Shown: positions 21,472 to 32,462, numbered from the stretch's first letter. The stretch: 64,000 nt of DNA from Burkholderiales bacterium (GCA_016213265.1 JACRBA010000130.1:1-64000), one strand, 5' to 3'. Numbers and translations are program-made. Notes: generated from the letters alone by a model not told the origin.

Positions 21472-22917
21472 TCAGCGCGAGAGCTGCTGGCGACGCTGCT
21501 GCTCCTCCCACTCGCGCTGCCGACGCTGGGACTCCTCCTGCTCGCGGCGCTGCTGGTCGGCGAGCGCCTGCTGGCGCTGGGCATCCAGCTGGCGGTTCAT
21601 CTCCAGCGTGCTGTCGAGCGCCTCCGAGTACTGCCGAGCCACCGAGCGCGCCGCAGCGGTGTCCGCCGGCCCGGTGTAGGCCACGGCCTGGAACTGCGCC
21701 CGCAGCGCCACGATGAGGTCCTGGCCCATGAAGCGCTCGCCCGTCGGGGTGAACACCTCGGCATAGCTGCAGGAGGCGTCGCGGCGCTGGCATTGCAGCC
21801 GCATCACGGCCCCGGGCACCTGGAACTCGTGGATCACCACCGGCTCGTTGAATACCGTGCCCATGCGGGTCAGTGGCTCCCCGTACAGCCGCACCATCTG
21901 GGCGAGAAAGTCGTTGCGCGGCGCCAGGGCCTGGCTGACCCCATGCAGCACGCCGTCGATCACCAGCACCCGCTGGCCGGTGTACTGGTCCGACGCCTGG
22001 CGGATCGCCGGCTCGGGCAGCGTCAGGTACAGCAGGCCGGTGCGAGGCAGCTGGCTGACCCGGGTGAGGTAGTGGTCCGCCCGCCGCATCAACATGGACG
22101 ACCTCGGGTCCTTCAGTTTCAAGGCGGGGCTACTCAGGCAGGCGTTGCGGGTGGTCTTCTCCGAGACCTGCACCGCCGGCTCGCACAGGCCTTGCGGCAG
22201 CGGCTCACCCAGGCGCTGGCCCAGCAGCAGGCGCCCCGGCAGCGGCGGCAGCGGCTGCAGCGCCGCCACGCGCCGGGCGTTGGTGGCCTTGGCGCGGTCC
22301 AGCACCTCCTTGGACAGGCGGCCCGCGGCGCCCACGTCCATGCGCGTCACCCGCTGCAGCCGCAGGGACTCCAGCCAACTGTGCGCCAGCAACGCTGCCT
22401 CGTTGCTGCACCCGGGCAGCTGCTGCATGGCCCAGTCCAGCACCATGGGTTCGGCCTGGATGAACTGGCTCCACCCCAGCGGAGGACTCGCCGCCGACAC
22501 ACGCATGCGGTCGCGCGCCGCGTCTTCGCAGTAGCGCTGCAGCGCGGGCGTGGGCCGGGGCATGCCGCTGGGCAGGAAATCGATGGAGGCCTGCAACGCG
22601 AAGAACTCGGCCGACACGTCGGCCCCGGCGGACTCGGTGCCCGGCCCGGCTGCGCCTGTCGGGGTGTTCCCCGCGGCAGGCGACGGCGGGAGCGGCTCGC
22701 CGCGCGCCGCCGCCCGCCAGGCCGACACCTTGCGCGCGATGCACTCGCTGGCCATGGCGTCGGCGCCCTCGGGTGCCCGGCTGCGCGCCTGCAGCTCGGC
22801 GACACATTCACGGATGAGGCGGATGCGCACATCGGTAGGCACCGACTGGGACTGCGCGGGCGGCGTGGCCAGCAGTGCGCACAGAGCCATCGGCAGCAGG
22901 CATCGGGAGGCGTTCAT
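21472..22917 (-). CDS. Secreted hypothetical protein with C-terminal Q/R/E-rich coiled coil
   Basis: Signal peptide MNASRCLLPMALCALLATPPAQSQS; C-terminal RQQALADQQRREQEESQRRQREWEEQQRRQQLSR. Confidence 0.65.
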   Translation of the reverse strand: MNASRCLLPMALCALLATPPAQSQSVPTDVRIRLIRECVAELQARSRAPEGADAMASECIARKVSAWRAAARGEPLPPSPAAGNTPTGAAGPGTESAGADVSAEFFALQASIDFLPSGMPRPTPALQRYCEDAARDRMRVSAASPPLGWSQFIQAEPMVLDWAMQQLPGCSNEAALLAHSWLESLRLQRVTRMDVGAAGRLSKEVLDRAKATNARRVAALQPLPPLPGRLLLGQRLGEPLPQGLCEPAVQVSEKTTRNACLSSPALKLKDPRSSMLMRRADHYLTRVSQLPRTGLLYLTLPEPAIRQASDQYTGQRVLVIDGVLHGVSQALAPRNDFLAQMVRLYGEPLTRMGTVFNEPVVIHEFQVPGAVMRLQCQRRDASCSYAEVFTPTGERFMGQDLIVALRAQFQAVAYTGPADTAAARSVARQYSEALDSTLEMNRQLDAQRQQALADQQRREQEESQRRQREWEEQQRRQQLSR

Positions 22918-23031
22918 GGGCGGCGACGGGCCGTCCGGCCCGGGGGCTGACGAGATAACACCGAGTCTACGCACCACGCGGCCGCTGTCCAGCGGAACGA
23001 GCGGCCGGTGCCGGCGGGCGCGCCGCCCGCG

Positions 23032-23451
23032 TCAGGGGCGGCCCTGGGCCACCCAGCGCATGAAATCCGCGTGCTCGCGGATGTAGTCCGACTCGTCGAA
23101 CAGCTCCGAGGCGAGCACCAGCAGGCAGGCGTTCGAGGAGAAGCCGTGCAGCTCGCGCCACACGCCAGGCACCATGAGCAGGCCTTCGTTGGGGTGGCTG
23201 AGGGTCACCACGCGCTGGCGCTCGCCATCGTCCAGGTGCACCTGGAACGAGCCCGAGATGGCCACGTAGAGCTGGCGCAGCCGCCGGTGCGAATGCCCGG
23301 CGCGCGAGGCGCGCGAGGGCACGTCGTAGGTCCAGTAGGCCCGCTTGACCGGGAACTCGAAATCCACCCCCGACTCGACGAACGAGATGGAGCCGCGGTG
23401 GTCGTACACCGTGCGCAATTCGACCAGCCGGCAGTCATCGACCTGAGACAT
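23032..23451 (-). CDS. WxcM/FdtA-like cupin, probable dTDP-4-keto-6-deoxyhexose 3,4-ketoisomerase
   Basis: VYDHRGSISFVE, RAYWTYDVP, RAGHSHRRLRQLYVAISGSFQVHLDDGE, LMVPGVWRELHGFSSNACLLVLASELFDESDYIREHADF. Confidence 0.88.
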   Translation of the reverse strand: MSQVDDCRLVELRTVYDHRGSISFVESGVDFEFPVKRAYWTYDVPSRASRAGHSHRRLRQLYVAISGSFQVHLDDGERQRVVTLSHPNEGLLMVPGVWRELHGFSSNACLLVLASELFDESDYIREHADFMRWVAQGRP

Positions 23452-23468
23452 CTCGTTGTCCTCCTGGT

Positions 23469-24446
23469 TCAGCAAGGCAGCAGGTAGTGGTCGTGCACCA
23501 CGGTGCTGGCCCCGAAACTGGCCTTGTAGAACGCGAGCCCCGCGTTCACCGCACGGCCTTCGTCCTCGTGCGAGTGGCCGAAGTCGAACCAGCGCCCGTC
23601 GGCTTGGGCGCGCACGACGGCCTGCTCGAGCAGCTGGTCCAGCGCCGCCACCCGGCGGCCGGCGTCGCCGGTCGCGGTGTACTGCAGGCGGGACACGGTG
23701 GCGCCCTCGAACAGCACGGCGCCGGCCAGCAGCTGCGCGCCCCGGCGCGCCACGCCCAGGCGGATGTGCGCCGGGAAGCGCCCGGCCAGCAGGCGGATCT
23801 CGTCCAGCGTGTGCACGGGCGACTGGCCATGGCGCGCCTGCAGCTCCGCCTCGAGCAGCGCCCAGAACACGGGCCAGGCGTCGGCCGCCTCATCGCCCGC
23901 CAGCCACTCGATGCGCAGCCCGGCGCGCTCGCGCATGGCGCGCGTGATGGGCCGGCGGCGCGCGGGGGGCCAGTGCGCGGGCGTGGGCCCGATCGCGGCC
24001 AGCGCGTCACGGCGCACCAGCGTGGCACCCAGGCGCCACAGCGCCCAGCGGTCGTCCTCGCAGGGCAGCCGGTGGTAGATCAGCGGCAGGGTCTTGTACA
24101 GCAGTGTGGGCCAGCCCTGGCGGCGTCCATGCGCCTGCACGGCCTGCAGCACGGCCAGCGTCAGCGCGGGGCCCAGCGGCTCGGCCACCACCAGGCCGCC
24201 GTAACTCAGCCCCCGGTGGCTGGCCCAGCCGGCGCCGTCGCGGTGCGCCGGCAGCACCGCCACCAGCCGCCCCGCGCGCTCGACGAGCAGGGAGGCATCG
24301 GGAAAGCGCGCCGCGTGGTAGCCCATGAAACCGCGGTCGAACAGGAAGCTGCCGTTGGCCGCACCGGCCACCCAGCGGTTCCACAGCGCCTCGTCGTCGG
24401 GCGTGTAGGCGCGCAGGGTGAGGGCGTCGGCCGCCGCACCCGTCAT
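23469..24446 (-). CDS. GNAT/FemAB-like N-acyltransferase
   Basis: GSFLFDRGFMGYHAARFPDASLLVE; LYKTLPLIYHRLPCEDDRWALWRLGA; C-terminal FDFGHSHEDEGRAVNAGLAFYKASFGA. Confidence 0.75.
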   Translation of the reverse strand: MTGAAADALTLRAYTPDDEALWNRWVAGAANGSFLFDRGFMGYHAARFPDASLLVERAGRLVAVLPAHRDGAGWASHRGLSYGGLVVAEPLGPALTLAVLQAVQAHGRRQGWPTLLYKTLPLIYHRLPCEDDRWALWRLGATLVRRDALAAIGPTPAHWPPARRRPITRAMRERAGLRIEWLAGDEAADAWPVFWALLEAELQARHGQSPVHTLDEIRLLAGRFPAHIRLGVARRGAQLLAGAVLFEGATVSRLQYTATGDAGRRVAALDQLLEQAVVRAQADGRWFDFGHSHEDEGRAVNAGLAFYKASFGASTVVHDHYLLPC

Positions 24447-25231
24447 CGCAGCACACCGCTGCGCGAGGGGGCGCGGGCGAAATCCAGCACGCGGCGCACC
24501 ACGGGGTGGGCCGGGTCGTAGGCCGTCTCGATGTCGGCGAGGATCTGGGCGAAGGGCATGGCCTGCCCCTCGAAGCGGGCGATCAGCGCGCGGGCGATGT
24601 CGATGTCCTCGCGGCTGAAGCCATGGCGCTTCATGCCGATGACGTTGGCCCCGCGCAGCGCCGTGGGCTGGTCGGTGCCATGGGCGATGGCGAAGGGCAG
24701 CACGTCGTTCGTCACCGCCGACATGCCGGAAATGAACGCATGGGCGCCCACCCGAACCGCCTGCTGCATGCCCACCATGCCGGCGATGACCACATGGTCG
24801 TCGAGCCGGCACAGGCCCGCGATGCCGCAATAGCTGGTGATGCGGCAGCCGTCGCCCAGCACGCAGTCGTGCGCGAGGTGGGTGTAGGCCATGACGAAGT
24901 TGTCGTTGCCCAGCACCGTGCGGCTGTCGCCGCGCGGCGTGCCGCGGTCGATGGTGACGAAGCTGAAGATCTGGTTGCCGCGCCCCATGACCACCTCACC
25001 GGGCTCGCCCCGCCAGGCGGGGTCGTGCGGCCGGCCGCCGAACACGCTGTGCGCGCCGATGAAGTTGTCCTCGCCCAGCGTCACCTTGCCCTGCAGCGAC
25101 ACGCCCACCTCGAGCCGGGTGCGTGCGCCGACGGTGATGTCGCCGTCCAGCACGCACCAGGGGCCCACCTCGGCGGTCGGGTCCACGTGCACCTGGCCGC
25201 GCAGGACGGCGGTCGGGTGGATGCTGCCCAC
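24443..25231 (-). CDS. LpxA-like left-handed beta-helix acyltransferase
   Basis: 262 aa with GTG start; hexapeptide repeats; LpxA-like GGRPHDPAWRGEPGEVVMGRGNQIFSFVTIDRGT, MAYTHLAHDCVLGDGC, GMKRHGFSREDI. Confidence 0.8.
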   Translation of the reverse strand: MGSIHPTAVLRGQVHVDPTAEVGPWCVLDGDITVGARTRLEVGVSLQGKVTLGEDNFIGAHSVFGGRPHDPAWRGEPGEVVMGRGNQIFSFVTIDRGTPRGDSRTVLGNDNFVMAYTHLAHDCVLGDGCRITSYCGIAGLCRLDDHVVIAGMVGMQQAVRVGAHAFISGMSAVTNDVLPFAIAHGTDQPTALRGANVIGMKRHGFSREDIDIARALIARFEGQAMPFAQILADIETAYDPAHPVVRRVLDFARAPSRSGVLR

Positions 25232-25248
25232 GGCCCGCGGCGCCCGCG

Positions 25249-26523
25249 TCAGCGGAACCAGAAGGCCACGGAGCAGCCCACGGTGGTGAGTTCGTAGGCC
25301 CGGGTGATCACCGTGAGCGGGCTGTCGGTCTCGCGCTTCTCGCGGGCGAGGTCGCAGCCCAGGTCCAGCGCACGCGAGGGCGCCCAGCGCACGCCGAGCG
25401 ACAGCGCGGTGGTCTGGTCCTCGGCGCTGGCGGGCAGCCCGCCGACGAGCGCCTTCAGGCGCCGCTCGGAGTACTGGGCGGCGGCCAGCACGTTGACCTT
25501 GGCCGTGGCCGCCCACTCCACCGACCAGCGCAGCGAATCACGCAGGGTGTCGCCGGCCGGTACCGCCTGGGCGCTGGGCTCGGGCGAGGTCTGCGCGCCA
25601 CCCGCCCCCTCGGTGTCGCGCGAGAGTTCGGTGCGCAGGCGCAGCTTGGCCCCGGGCGTCCAGTCCCAGGCCAGGCCGCCGGTCCAGAAGGAGCGGTCCT
25701 CGAGCACGGAATGGCGCTCCTTGGCACGCGCCACCCGGCCTTCGAGGCGGCTGGCGCCGCTGGCCTGCCAGCCCATGGCCAGCTCCACCTCGCGGCGGCC
25801 CACGTCGTCGCCGAAGCCGAGCGGCGAGTCGGGCCGGCTGATGCGGGTGTAGCGGGCCTTGAGCGTGCCGCCGAGGTCGGGGCCGGGGCGCCAGCCCACG
25901 CCGCCCTCGGCGCTCCACTGCGACAGGTCGTTGAGCGCGGCGAAAGCGTCCTGCGAGTAGCTGCGCTCCAGCGTGTCGGCGCCGGCCAGCAGCGACCACA
26001 CACCCATGCCGCCGAGCCGGGCCTGCACATAGGCGGCCTGCTCGTCCTCGGTGTTCTTGCCGTCGAAGGGCGTCGCGCTGTCGAGCCCGTAGCGGTACTG
26101 CTGGCGGCTGGCGCGCACGCCCACCGTGCCGGCCAGATTGAGCGCGGTCTCCACGTCGAGCGCCAGGTCGACATCGTGGCCGGTGTTGTCCAGCTCGTCG
26201 TGGTCGCCGTAGCGGTTGGCCTGCAGTGACGCGGTGCCGCGCAGCTTGCCGCGGCCCAGCGGCTGGTCGAGCGCGAGGTTGAGCGCGGTGGTGGAGACCC
26301 AGTCGTCCTCGGCACCCTGGGTCTCGCGGAAGAGGTTGCTCTCGTGCGTGAACTTCTGCGAGATGCCATAGGCCAGCGGCACCGGCGTGGCGGCCTGGCT
26401 GCCCGGGGCGGGCACCGGCGGCGGCCCGGGGGGCAGCGGGGCATCGGCCTGGGCCAGCGCGGGGCCGGCGGCAGCGAGGGTGGCGGCCAGCGCCAGCGGG
26501 CGCAGAAGGAAGGATCCAGTCAT
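25249..26523 (-). CDS. Outer membrane beta-barrel protein, EpsL-like exopolysaccharide locus protein
   Basis: Signal peptide; FTHESNLFRETQGAEDDWVSTTALNLALDQPLGRGKLRGTASLQANRY; terminal aromatic SVAFWFR. Confidence 0.72.
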   Translation of the reverse strand: MTGSFLLRPLALAATLAAAGPALAQADAPLPPGPPPVPAPGSQAATPVPLAYGISQKFTHESNLFRETQGAEDDWVSTTALNLALDQPLGRGKLRGTASLQANRYGDHDELDNTGHDVDLALDVETALNLAGTVGVRASRQQYRYGLDSATPFDGKNTEDEQAAYVQARLGGMGVWSLLAGADTLERSYSQDAFAALNDLSQWSAEGGVGWRPGPDLGGTLKARYTRISRPDSPLGFGDDVGRREVELAMGWQASGASRLEGRVARAKERHSVLEDRSFWTGGLAWDWTPGAKLRLRTELSRDTEGAGGAQTSPEPSAQAVPAGDTLRDSLRWSVEWAATAKVNVLAAAQYSERRLKALVGGLPASAEDQTTALSLGVRWAPSRALDLGCDLAREKRETDSPLTVITRAYELTTVGCSVAFWFR

Positions 26524-26591
26524 GCGGGTGCCTCGTGAGGTCGTCCGTGGTCGGGGCAAGGTCGCCATGGGGCCGGGCGGCGGGCCGCCGG

Positions 26592-27986
26592 TCAGTACGC
26601 CTTGCGGTCGAAGAACATCAGCTTGGCCGTGCGCGCGATGATGAGCAGGTCCAGGCCCAGCGACCAGTTGCGCAGGTATTCCAGATCGTACTCGACGCGT
26701 CGCGCCATCTTCTCCACCGTGTCGGTCTCGCCGCGCAGGCCATTCACCTGCGCCCAGCCGGTGATGCCCGGCTTGACCTTGTGGCGGGCCATGTAGGCCT
26801 TGACGATCTTGCGGTACTGCTCGTTGTGGGCCACCGCGTGCGGGCGGGGCCCCACGATGCTCATCTGGCCCTTGAGCACGTTGAAGAACTGCGGCAGTTC
26901 GTCCAGCGAGGTGCGGCGGATGAAGGCGCCGAAACGGGTGACCCGCGGGTCGTTGCGCGTGGCCTGCTGCACGACCGCGCCGTTGTCCTGCGTGGTCATG
27001 GAGCGGAACTTGTAGACCTCGATCACCTCGCCGTCCAGGCCCGTGCGGCGCTGGCGGAAGATGACCGGGCCGGGCGAGCTGAGCTTCACGCCCACGGCCA
27101 CCGCCAGCATCACCGGCGTGATGAGCAGGAGGATGAGCGTGGCAAGCACCACGTCGCTGGCCCGCTTGAGCAGGCCGTTGATGCCGGTGAAGGGCGTGAC
27201 GTGCAGGCCCACGACCGGCACGCCACCCATGTCCTCGAGGCGGCCCTGGATGATGCTGACGCCGAACACATCGGGCACGAAGTGCAGCGAGGCGGTGGAG
27301 TTCTGCAGCGTCTCCATGAGCTGCAGGATGCGCGGCTGCGACGTGAGCGGCAGGGTGATGAACACGTCCTTCACGCCGTGGCGTTCAATGAAATCGGGCA
27401 GCTCGGCCAGGCCGCCCACGAGCGGCACCGCGCCCGGCAGGTCCAGGCGCTCGGCGGAGCGGTCATCGAAGAAGCCGAGCAGGTCGTGGCCGTAGCCCTT
27501 GCGGGCGGCCAGCATCTGCGCCACGCGCTGCCCCATGCGGTGGGCGCCCACCACCACCGCCGGCCGGCGGTGCTGCGGCAGCGCCGCGCGGTGGCGCATC
27601 CAGGCCGTGCCACCCACCACGCAGGCCCAGTGCACCAAGGGCGTGATGAGCGCCCAGGCCAGCAGCATGCGCGGCTGGAAAGCCGCCAGGCCGCCCGTGG
27701 CATAGCCCACCAGCACCAGCACCATCAACACGCCGGACCAGGACAGGAAGATGTCGATGCCCACGCCGATGCCGGTCTTGCCGAAGCGGTTGACGCCCGG
27801 GAACATCAGCACCAGCAGCAGGATGGCCATGGCCATCGCGGGGCCGCCGAAGGGCTGGCCGAACAGCGCATGGAACACCGCCAGGCTGGTGGCGGCGAGC
27901 ACCGGCTCCAGCACCGACGCGATGGCGGCCGGGACGCTGGGCGGGGCGTTCAGGAATTGCTTGCGGGCGCTGCGGTCTTCGAACAT
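26592..27986 (-). CDS. Undecaprenyl-phosphate sugar phosphotransferase (EpsB/WcaJ family)
   Basis: Membrane N-terminus; C-terminal [21 protein letters not shown]...[45 protein letters not shown]...[19 protein letters not shown]. Confidence 0.93.
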   Translation of the reverse strand: MFEDRSARKQFLNAPPSVPAAIASVLEPVLAATSLAVFHALFGQPFGGPAMAMAILLLVLMFPGVNRFGKTGIGVGIDIFLSWSGVLMVLVLVGYATGGLAAFQPRMLLAWALITPLVHWACVVGGTAWMRHRAALPQHRRPAVVVGAHRMGQRVAQMLAARKGYGHDLLGFFDDRSAERLDLPGAVPLVGGLAELPDFIERHGVKDVFITLPLTSQPRILQLMETLQNSTASLHFVPDVFGVSIIQGRLEDMGGVPVVGLHVTPFTGINGLLKRASDVVLATLILLLITPVMLAVAVGVKLSSPGPVIFRQRRTGLDGEVIEVYKFRSMTTQDNGAVVQQATRNDPRVTRFGAFIRRTSLDELPQFFNVLKGQMSIVGPRPHAVAHNEQYRKIVKAYMARHKVKPGITGWAQVNGLRGETDTVEKMARRVEYDLEYLRNWSLGLDLLIIARTAKLMFFDRKAY

Positions 27987-28066
27987 CGGGATGAGGCCGG
28001 CCGCGCGCGGCCCCCTGCCGGCACGGGCGGGCCGCCTGGGCAGCCGCCGTGCCTGGGGGGGTATCG

Positions 28067-29521
28067 TCAGGCCGTCCGGCCGTAAGTATCCTCGTAGCGG
28101 ACGATGTCGTCCTCGCCGAGGTAGCTGCCCGACTGGACTTCGATGATCTCCAGGTCCACCTTGCCGGGGTTGGCCAGGCGGTGCACCTCACCCAGCGGGA
28201 TGTAGGTGCTCTGGTTCTCCGACAGCAGGATCTTGCGTTCGCCGCAGGTCACCTCGGCCGTGCCGGTGACGACGATCCAGTGCTCCGCGCGGTGATGGTG
28301 CATCTGCAGGCTGAGCGAGGCGCCAGGACGCACCATGATGCGCTTGACCTGGAAGCGCGGGCCGGCATCGATGCTGTCGTACCAGCCCCACGGGCGGTGC
28401 ACCTTGCGGTGCAGCTGGCCCTCGCCGCGGCCACTGGCGGCCAGCTTGCCGACGATCTTCTTGACGTCCTGGCTGCGCGAGGCATCGGCCACCAGCACGG
28501 CGTCGGCGGTTTCCACCACCACCAGGTTGTCCACGCCCACGGTGCTCACCAGGCGGCCGGAGGCATGCACCAGGGTGTTGCGGGTGTCCTCCAGCAGCAC
28601 GTCGCCGACGATGGCGTTGCCGTCATCGTCCTTGCCGGCCACCTGCCACACGGCGTCCCAGGCACCCAGGTCGTTCCAGCCCGCGGCCAGCGGCACCATG
28701 CGGATGTCGAAGCCGCTGCCGGGGCAGCGCTCCATCACGGCGTAGTCCACCGACTCCGACGGCACCTGCTCGAACTCCTTCTTGCCGGGGCGCACGAACT
28801 TGGCGTCCTCGCGGCGCGCGGCCCACGAGGCCTGGGTGGCCTCGAGGATGTCGGGGCGGAACGCCGCCAGTGCCTTGAGCCACACAGAGGCCTTGAGCAC
28901 GAACATGCCGCTGTTCCAGTAGTAGCCGCCCTCGGCGAGGTAGCGCTCGGCGGTGGCCAGGTTGGGCTTCTCGACGAACTGCGCCACGGCGGCGAGCTCG
29001 CGGCCCACGGCACCCGGGGCCACGCGGATGTAGCCGTAGCCGGTCTCGGGCCGGTCGGGCGTGATGCCCAGGATGACGATGGCCCCCTGGTCGGCACCAC
29101 GCACGGCGTCCTGCAGCGCGACGGTGAAGGCCACGCCGTCGGCCACGGTCTGGTCAGCCGGCGTGACCACCAGCACCGGGTCCTCGCCGCCTTCCTGCGC
29201 CTGCAGCGCTGCCAGGGTGAGCGCCGGCGCGGTGTTGCGGCCGGAGGGCTCGAGGATCACCGCGGTGGAATCCATGCCCAGCTCGCGCAGCTGCTCGAGC
29301 ACCATGAACCGGTGCTCGGCGTTGCCCACCACGACGGGCGACTGCACCCGGATGTCGTCGCCGTCGATGGCGGCGATGCGGTCCACCGCCTGCTGGAACA
29401 GGCTGGTCTCGCCGGTGAGCACCAGGAACTGCTTGGGGTAACCCGCGCGCGACAGCGGCCACAGGCGCGTGCCGCTGCCACCGGCCATGACGACCGGCAA
29501 CACGGAGATGGATCGGGACAT
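28067..29521 (-). CDS. manC: Mannose-1-phosphate guanylyltransferase / mannose-6-phosphate isomerase
   Basis: [56 protein letters not shown]-terminal cupin RPWGWYDSIDAGPRFQVKRI. Confidence 0.93.
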   Translation of the reverse strand: MSRSISVLPVVMAGGSGTRLWPLSRAGYPKQFLVLTGETSLFQQAVDRIAAIDGDDIRVQSPVVVGNAEHRFMVLEQLRELGMDSTAVILEPSGRNTAPALTLAALQAQEGGEDPVLVVTPADQTVADGVAFTVALQDAVRGADQGAIVILGITPDRPETGYGYIRVAPGAVGRELAAVAQFVEKPNLATAERYLAEGGYYWNSGMFVLKASVWLKALAAFRPDILEATQASWAARREDAKFVRPGKKEFEQVPSESVDYAVMERCPGSGFDIRMVPLAAGWNDLGAWDAVWQVAGKDDDGNAIVGDVLLEDTRNTLVHASGRLVSTVGVDNLVVVETADAVLVADASRSQDVKKIVGKLAASGRGEGQLHRKVHRPWGWYDSIDAGPRFQVKRIMVRPGASLSLQMHHHRAEHWIVVTGTAEVTCGERKILLSENQSTYIPLGEVHRLANPGKVDLEIIEVQSGSYLGEDDIVRYEDTYGRTA

Positions 29522-29711
29522 CGACAACCTCTCGAGACGAATGACTGCTCACCGCGGGCAGGCAGGCTCGCCCATCACCCCGGTCCGGATGCGAACTATT
29601 GTGGCGTAGAAGCCGTGACAGTCCGGCCCCCTAGGAGGCAAGGATCGGGCCGTGTTTCGATGGGATTTCGTCACATCCGTGGGGCGGATGAACCCCAACC
29701 CTCACGAATCG

Positions 29712-31052
29712 TCACGGCCGGCCGATGCCGCGGTAGTCGAGCCCGAAGCCCCGCACGAGATCGGGGTCGTAGAGGTTGCGGCCGTCGAAGACCAGGCGGT
29801 CGGCGAGCGTGGTGGCCATCGCCTCGAAGTCCGGGGTGCGGAACTCCTTCCATTCGGTGACGACGACCAGCGCGTTGGCCCCCTGCAGCGCCGCCGGCGC
29901 CGAGGCCACGAAATGCACCTGCGCCAGCGCAGGCTCGCCCAGGTCCTGCGCGAGCACGCGGCGGGCCTCGGCCGCGGCCACCGGGTCGTAGGCCTGCACC
30001 CGGGCGCCGCGGCGCACCAGCTCGGCCACCACGACGCGGCTGGGTGCCTCGCGCATGTCGTCGGTGTTGGGCTTGAAGGCCAGGCCCCACAAGGCGAAGG
30101 TGCGGCCGTGCAGGTCCTCGCCGTAGCGCGCGACGACCTTGTCGACCAGCACGCGCTTCTGCTCCTCGTTGACCTGCTCCACCGCCGCCATCATGCGACT
30201 GGGCAGGCCGGCGTCGGCGGCCATGCGCGCCAGCGCCTTCACGTCCTTGGGGAAGCAACTGCCGCCGTAGCCCGCACCGGGGTAGAGGAAGTGGGTGCCG
30301 ATGCGGGGGTCGGAGCCGATGCCCACGCGCACCTGCTCGATGTCGGCCCCGAGCTTCTCGGCCAGGCGCGACAGCTCGTTCATGAAGCTGATGCGCGTGG
30401 CCAGCATGGCGTTGGCCGCGTACTTGGTGAACTCGGCGCTGCGCACGTCCATCACCAGCAGGCGGTCGTGGTTGCGCACGAAGGGGGCGTACAGCGCACG
30501 CAGCAGCAGCGTGGCACGCTCGTCGTCGGTGCCGATGATGATGCGGTCGGGCTTCATGAAGTCCTCGACCGCGGCGCCCTCCTTGAGGAACTCGGGGTTG
30601 GAGGCCACCGAGAACTCGAGCGTCACGCCACGCGCTGCCAGCTCGGCGGCCACCGCCTCGCGCACCTTGTCGGCCGTGCCCACGGGCACCGTGCTCTTGT
30701 CGACGATGACCTTGTGGTCGGTCATCAGCCGGCCGATGTTGCGCGCGGCCGCCGTCACGTACTGCAGGTCGGCCGAGCCGTCCTCGTCCGGCGGCGTGCC
30801 CACGGCGATGAACTGCAGCGTGCCGTGCGCCACCGAGCGGGCGATGTCGGTGGTGAACTCCAGCCGGCCGGCCGCCGCGTTGCGCTGCACCACCTCCTGC
30901 AGGCCCGGCTCATGGATGGGGATGCCGCCGCTGCGCAGGATGTCGATCTTGCGGGCGTCGACGTCGACGCACAGCACGTGGTTGCCCATCTCGGCGAGGC
31001 AGGCGCCGGTGACCAGGCCGACATAGCCGGTGCCGATGACAGTGACTTTCAT
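29712..31052 (-). CDS. ugd: UDP-glucose 6-dehydrogenase
   Basis: [76 protein letters not shown]. Confidence 0.95.
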   Translation of the reverse strand: MKVTVIGTGYVGLVTGACLAEMGNHVLCVDVDARKIDILRSGGIPIHEPGLQEVVQRNAAAGRLEFTTDIARSVAHGTLQFIAVGTPPDEDGSADLQYVTAAARNIGRLMTDHKVIVDKSTVPVGTADKVREAVAAELAARGVTLEFSVASNPEFLKEGAAVEDFMKPDRIIIGTDDERATLLLRALYAPFVRNHDRLLVMDVRSAEFTKYAANAMLATRISFMNELSRLAEKLGADIEQVRVGIGSDPRIGTHFLYPGAGYGGSCFPKDVKALARMAADAGLPSRMMAAVEQVNEEQKRVLVDKVVARYGEDLHGRTFALWGLAFKPNTDDMREAPSRVVVAELVRRGARVQAYDPVAAAEARRVLAQDLGEPALAQVHFVASAPAALQGANALVVVTEWKEFRTPDFEAMATTLADRLVFDGRNLYDPDLVRGFGLDYRGIGRP

Positions 31053-31065
31053 GGGAGCAGGCGGT

Positions 31066-31611
31066 TCAGAGGTCGAGGTCCCGCAGCCGCGGCGCCACCG
31101 CGTCCTTGGGGGAGAGCACCGGGGCCTGGCCGTCCAGGGGCCAGTCGATGGCGATGTCCGGGTCGTCCCAGCGCACCGCGCCCTCGGCGGCAGGGGCGTA
31201 GTAGTCGGTGGTCTTGTAGAGGAAGTCCGCGTCGTCGCTCAGCACCAGGAAACCATGTGCCAGGCCGGGCGGGATCCACATCTGGCGGTGGTTGTCGGCC
31301 GACAGCTCGGCGCCCACCCAGCGCCCGAAGGTCGGGCTGCCGGGCCGGATGTCCACCGCCACGTCGAACACGGCACCGCGCACCACACGCACGAGCTTGC
31401 CCTGCGCATGGGGCGCGCGCTGGAAATGCAGGCCACGCAGCACGCCGCGGGCGGAGCGCGAATGGTTGTCCTGCACGAAGCGCGTGGGGGCGCCCACGGC
31501 CGCGTCGAAGGCGCGCTCGTTGAAGCTTTCCAGGAAGAAGCCCCGCGCGTCGCCATGCACCCGCGGGGTGAGCAGCAGCACGCCGTCGAGGGCGGTGGTC
31601 TCGATCTTCAT
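31066..31611 (-). CDS. rfbC: dTDP-4-dehydrorhamnose 3,5-epimerase
   Basis: [63 protein letters not shown]. Confidence 0.94.
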   Translation of the reverse strand: MKIETTALDGVLLLTPRVHGDARGFFLESFNERAFDAAVGAPTRFVQDNHSRSARGVLRGLHFQRAPHAQGKLVRVVRGAVFDVAVDIRPGSPTFGRWVGAELSADNHRQMWIPPGLAHGFLVLSDDADFLYKTTDYYAPAAEGAVRWDDPDIAIDWPLDGQAPVLSPKDAVAPRLRDLDL

Positions 31612-31769
31612 GCGCGGCGATTGTCCCATGCGCCCCTGCGACGACCGCTGACGCGGGCGCGGGTAACCAATTGTTCACACTTTGGCCGAACACGCGCACA
31701 GCCGGCCGGCGCAAGCCCTGCGGCCTGCCCCAAGATCCGCAGTCTGGCCCTGCCATTGCCCCACCGCCC

Positions 31770-32462
31770 ATGAACGCCACGACGACCGTCGAACTCAACG
31801 CCCTGGAATGCGAACTGTCCTACCGCGGGCCCGAGCGCCGCAGCGGCGAGCAGGCCGGTCTGGTGCGGCTGATGGCCGCGGTGCTCGACGAGGTCGACTA
31901 CGGGCTCATGCTGCTGTCGGGCGACGGCCTGGTGGTGCATGCCAACCACGCCGCCCTGCGCGAGCTGGCCACCGACCACCCGCTGGAGCTGCGCCAGCGT
32001 CGCCTGCGCGCCCGCGACACGGCGGACCAGTCCGCCCTGGCCGATGCCCTGCAGGGCGCGCGCCACCGCGGCAGCCGCACCCTGCTGAACCTGGGCAGCG
32101 ACATGGCCCGTGTGGGCGTGTCCATCGTGCCGCTGCCCCTGCCCCTGTCGTCGCGTGCGGGCGGCAACGCGGTGCTGCTCACGCTGCAGCGGGCGCAGAT
32201 CGTCGAGAAGCTGTCCGTGGGCGCCTTCGCCCGGGCACGCGGCCTGTCGCAGCGCGAGGAGGAGGTGCTGGCCGCGCTGTGTGAAGGCCTGCGCCCCCAG
32301 CAGATCGCCGAGCAGCTGGGTGTGGCGGTGGCCACCGTGCGCAGCCACGTGCACAACCTCAAGGAAAAGACGCACAGCCGCAGCATGGTGGAGCTGGTCA
32401 AGCAGGTGGCCCTGCTGCCGCCCATGGTGACGGCGCTCAAGACCCCCCGCCCGGCGGGCTGA
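31770..32462 (+). CDS. LuxR-family transcriptional regulator with PAS-like N-terminus
   Basis: N-terminal DEVDYGLMLLSGDGLVVHANHAALREL; C-terminal GLSQREEEVLAALCEGLRPQQIAEQLGVAVATVRSHVHNLKEKT. Confidence 0.88.
   Translation: MNATTTVELNALECELSYRGPERRSGEQAGLVRLMAAVLDEVDYGLMLLSGDGLVVHANHAALRELATDHPLELRQRRLRARDTADQSALADALQGARHRGSRTLLNLGSDMARVGVSIVPLPLPLSSRAGGNAVLLTLQRAQIVEKLSVGAFARARGLSQREEEVLAALCEGLRPQQIAEQLGVAVATVRSHVHNLKEKTHSRSMVELVKQVALLPPMVTALKTPRPAG

Noticed and set aside
28049-31523. Plus-strand ORFs 28049-29860 and 29652-31523
   Set aside because: Antisense to manC and ugd; no family motif.
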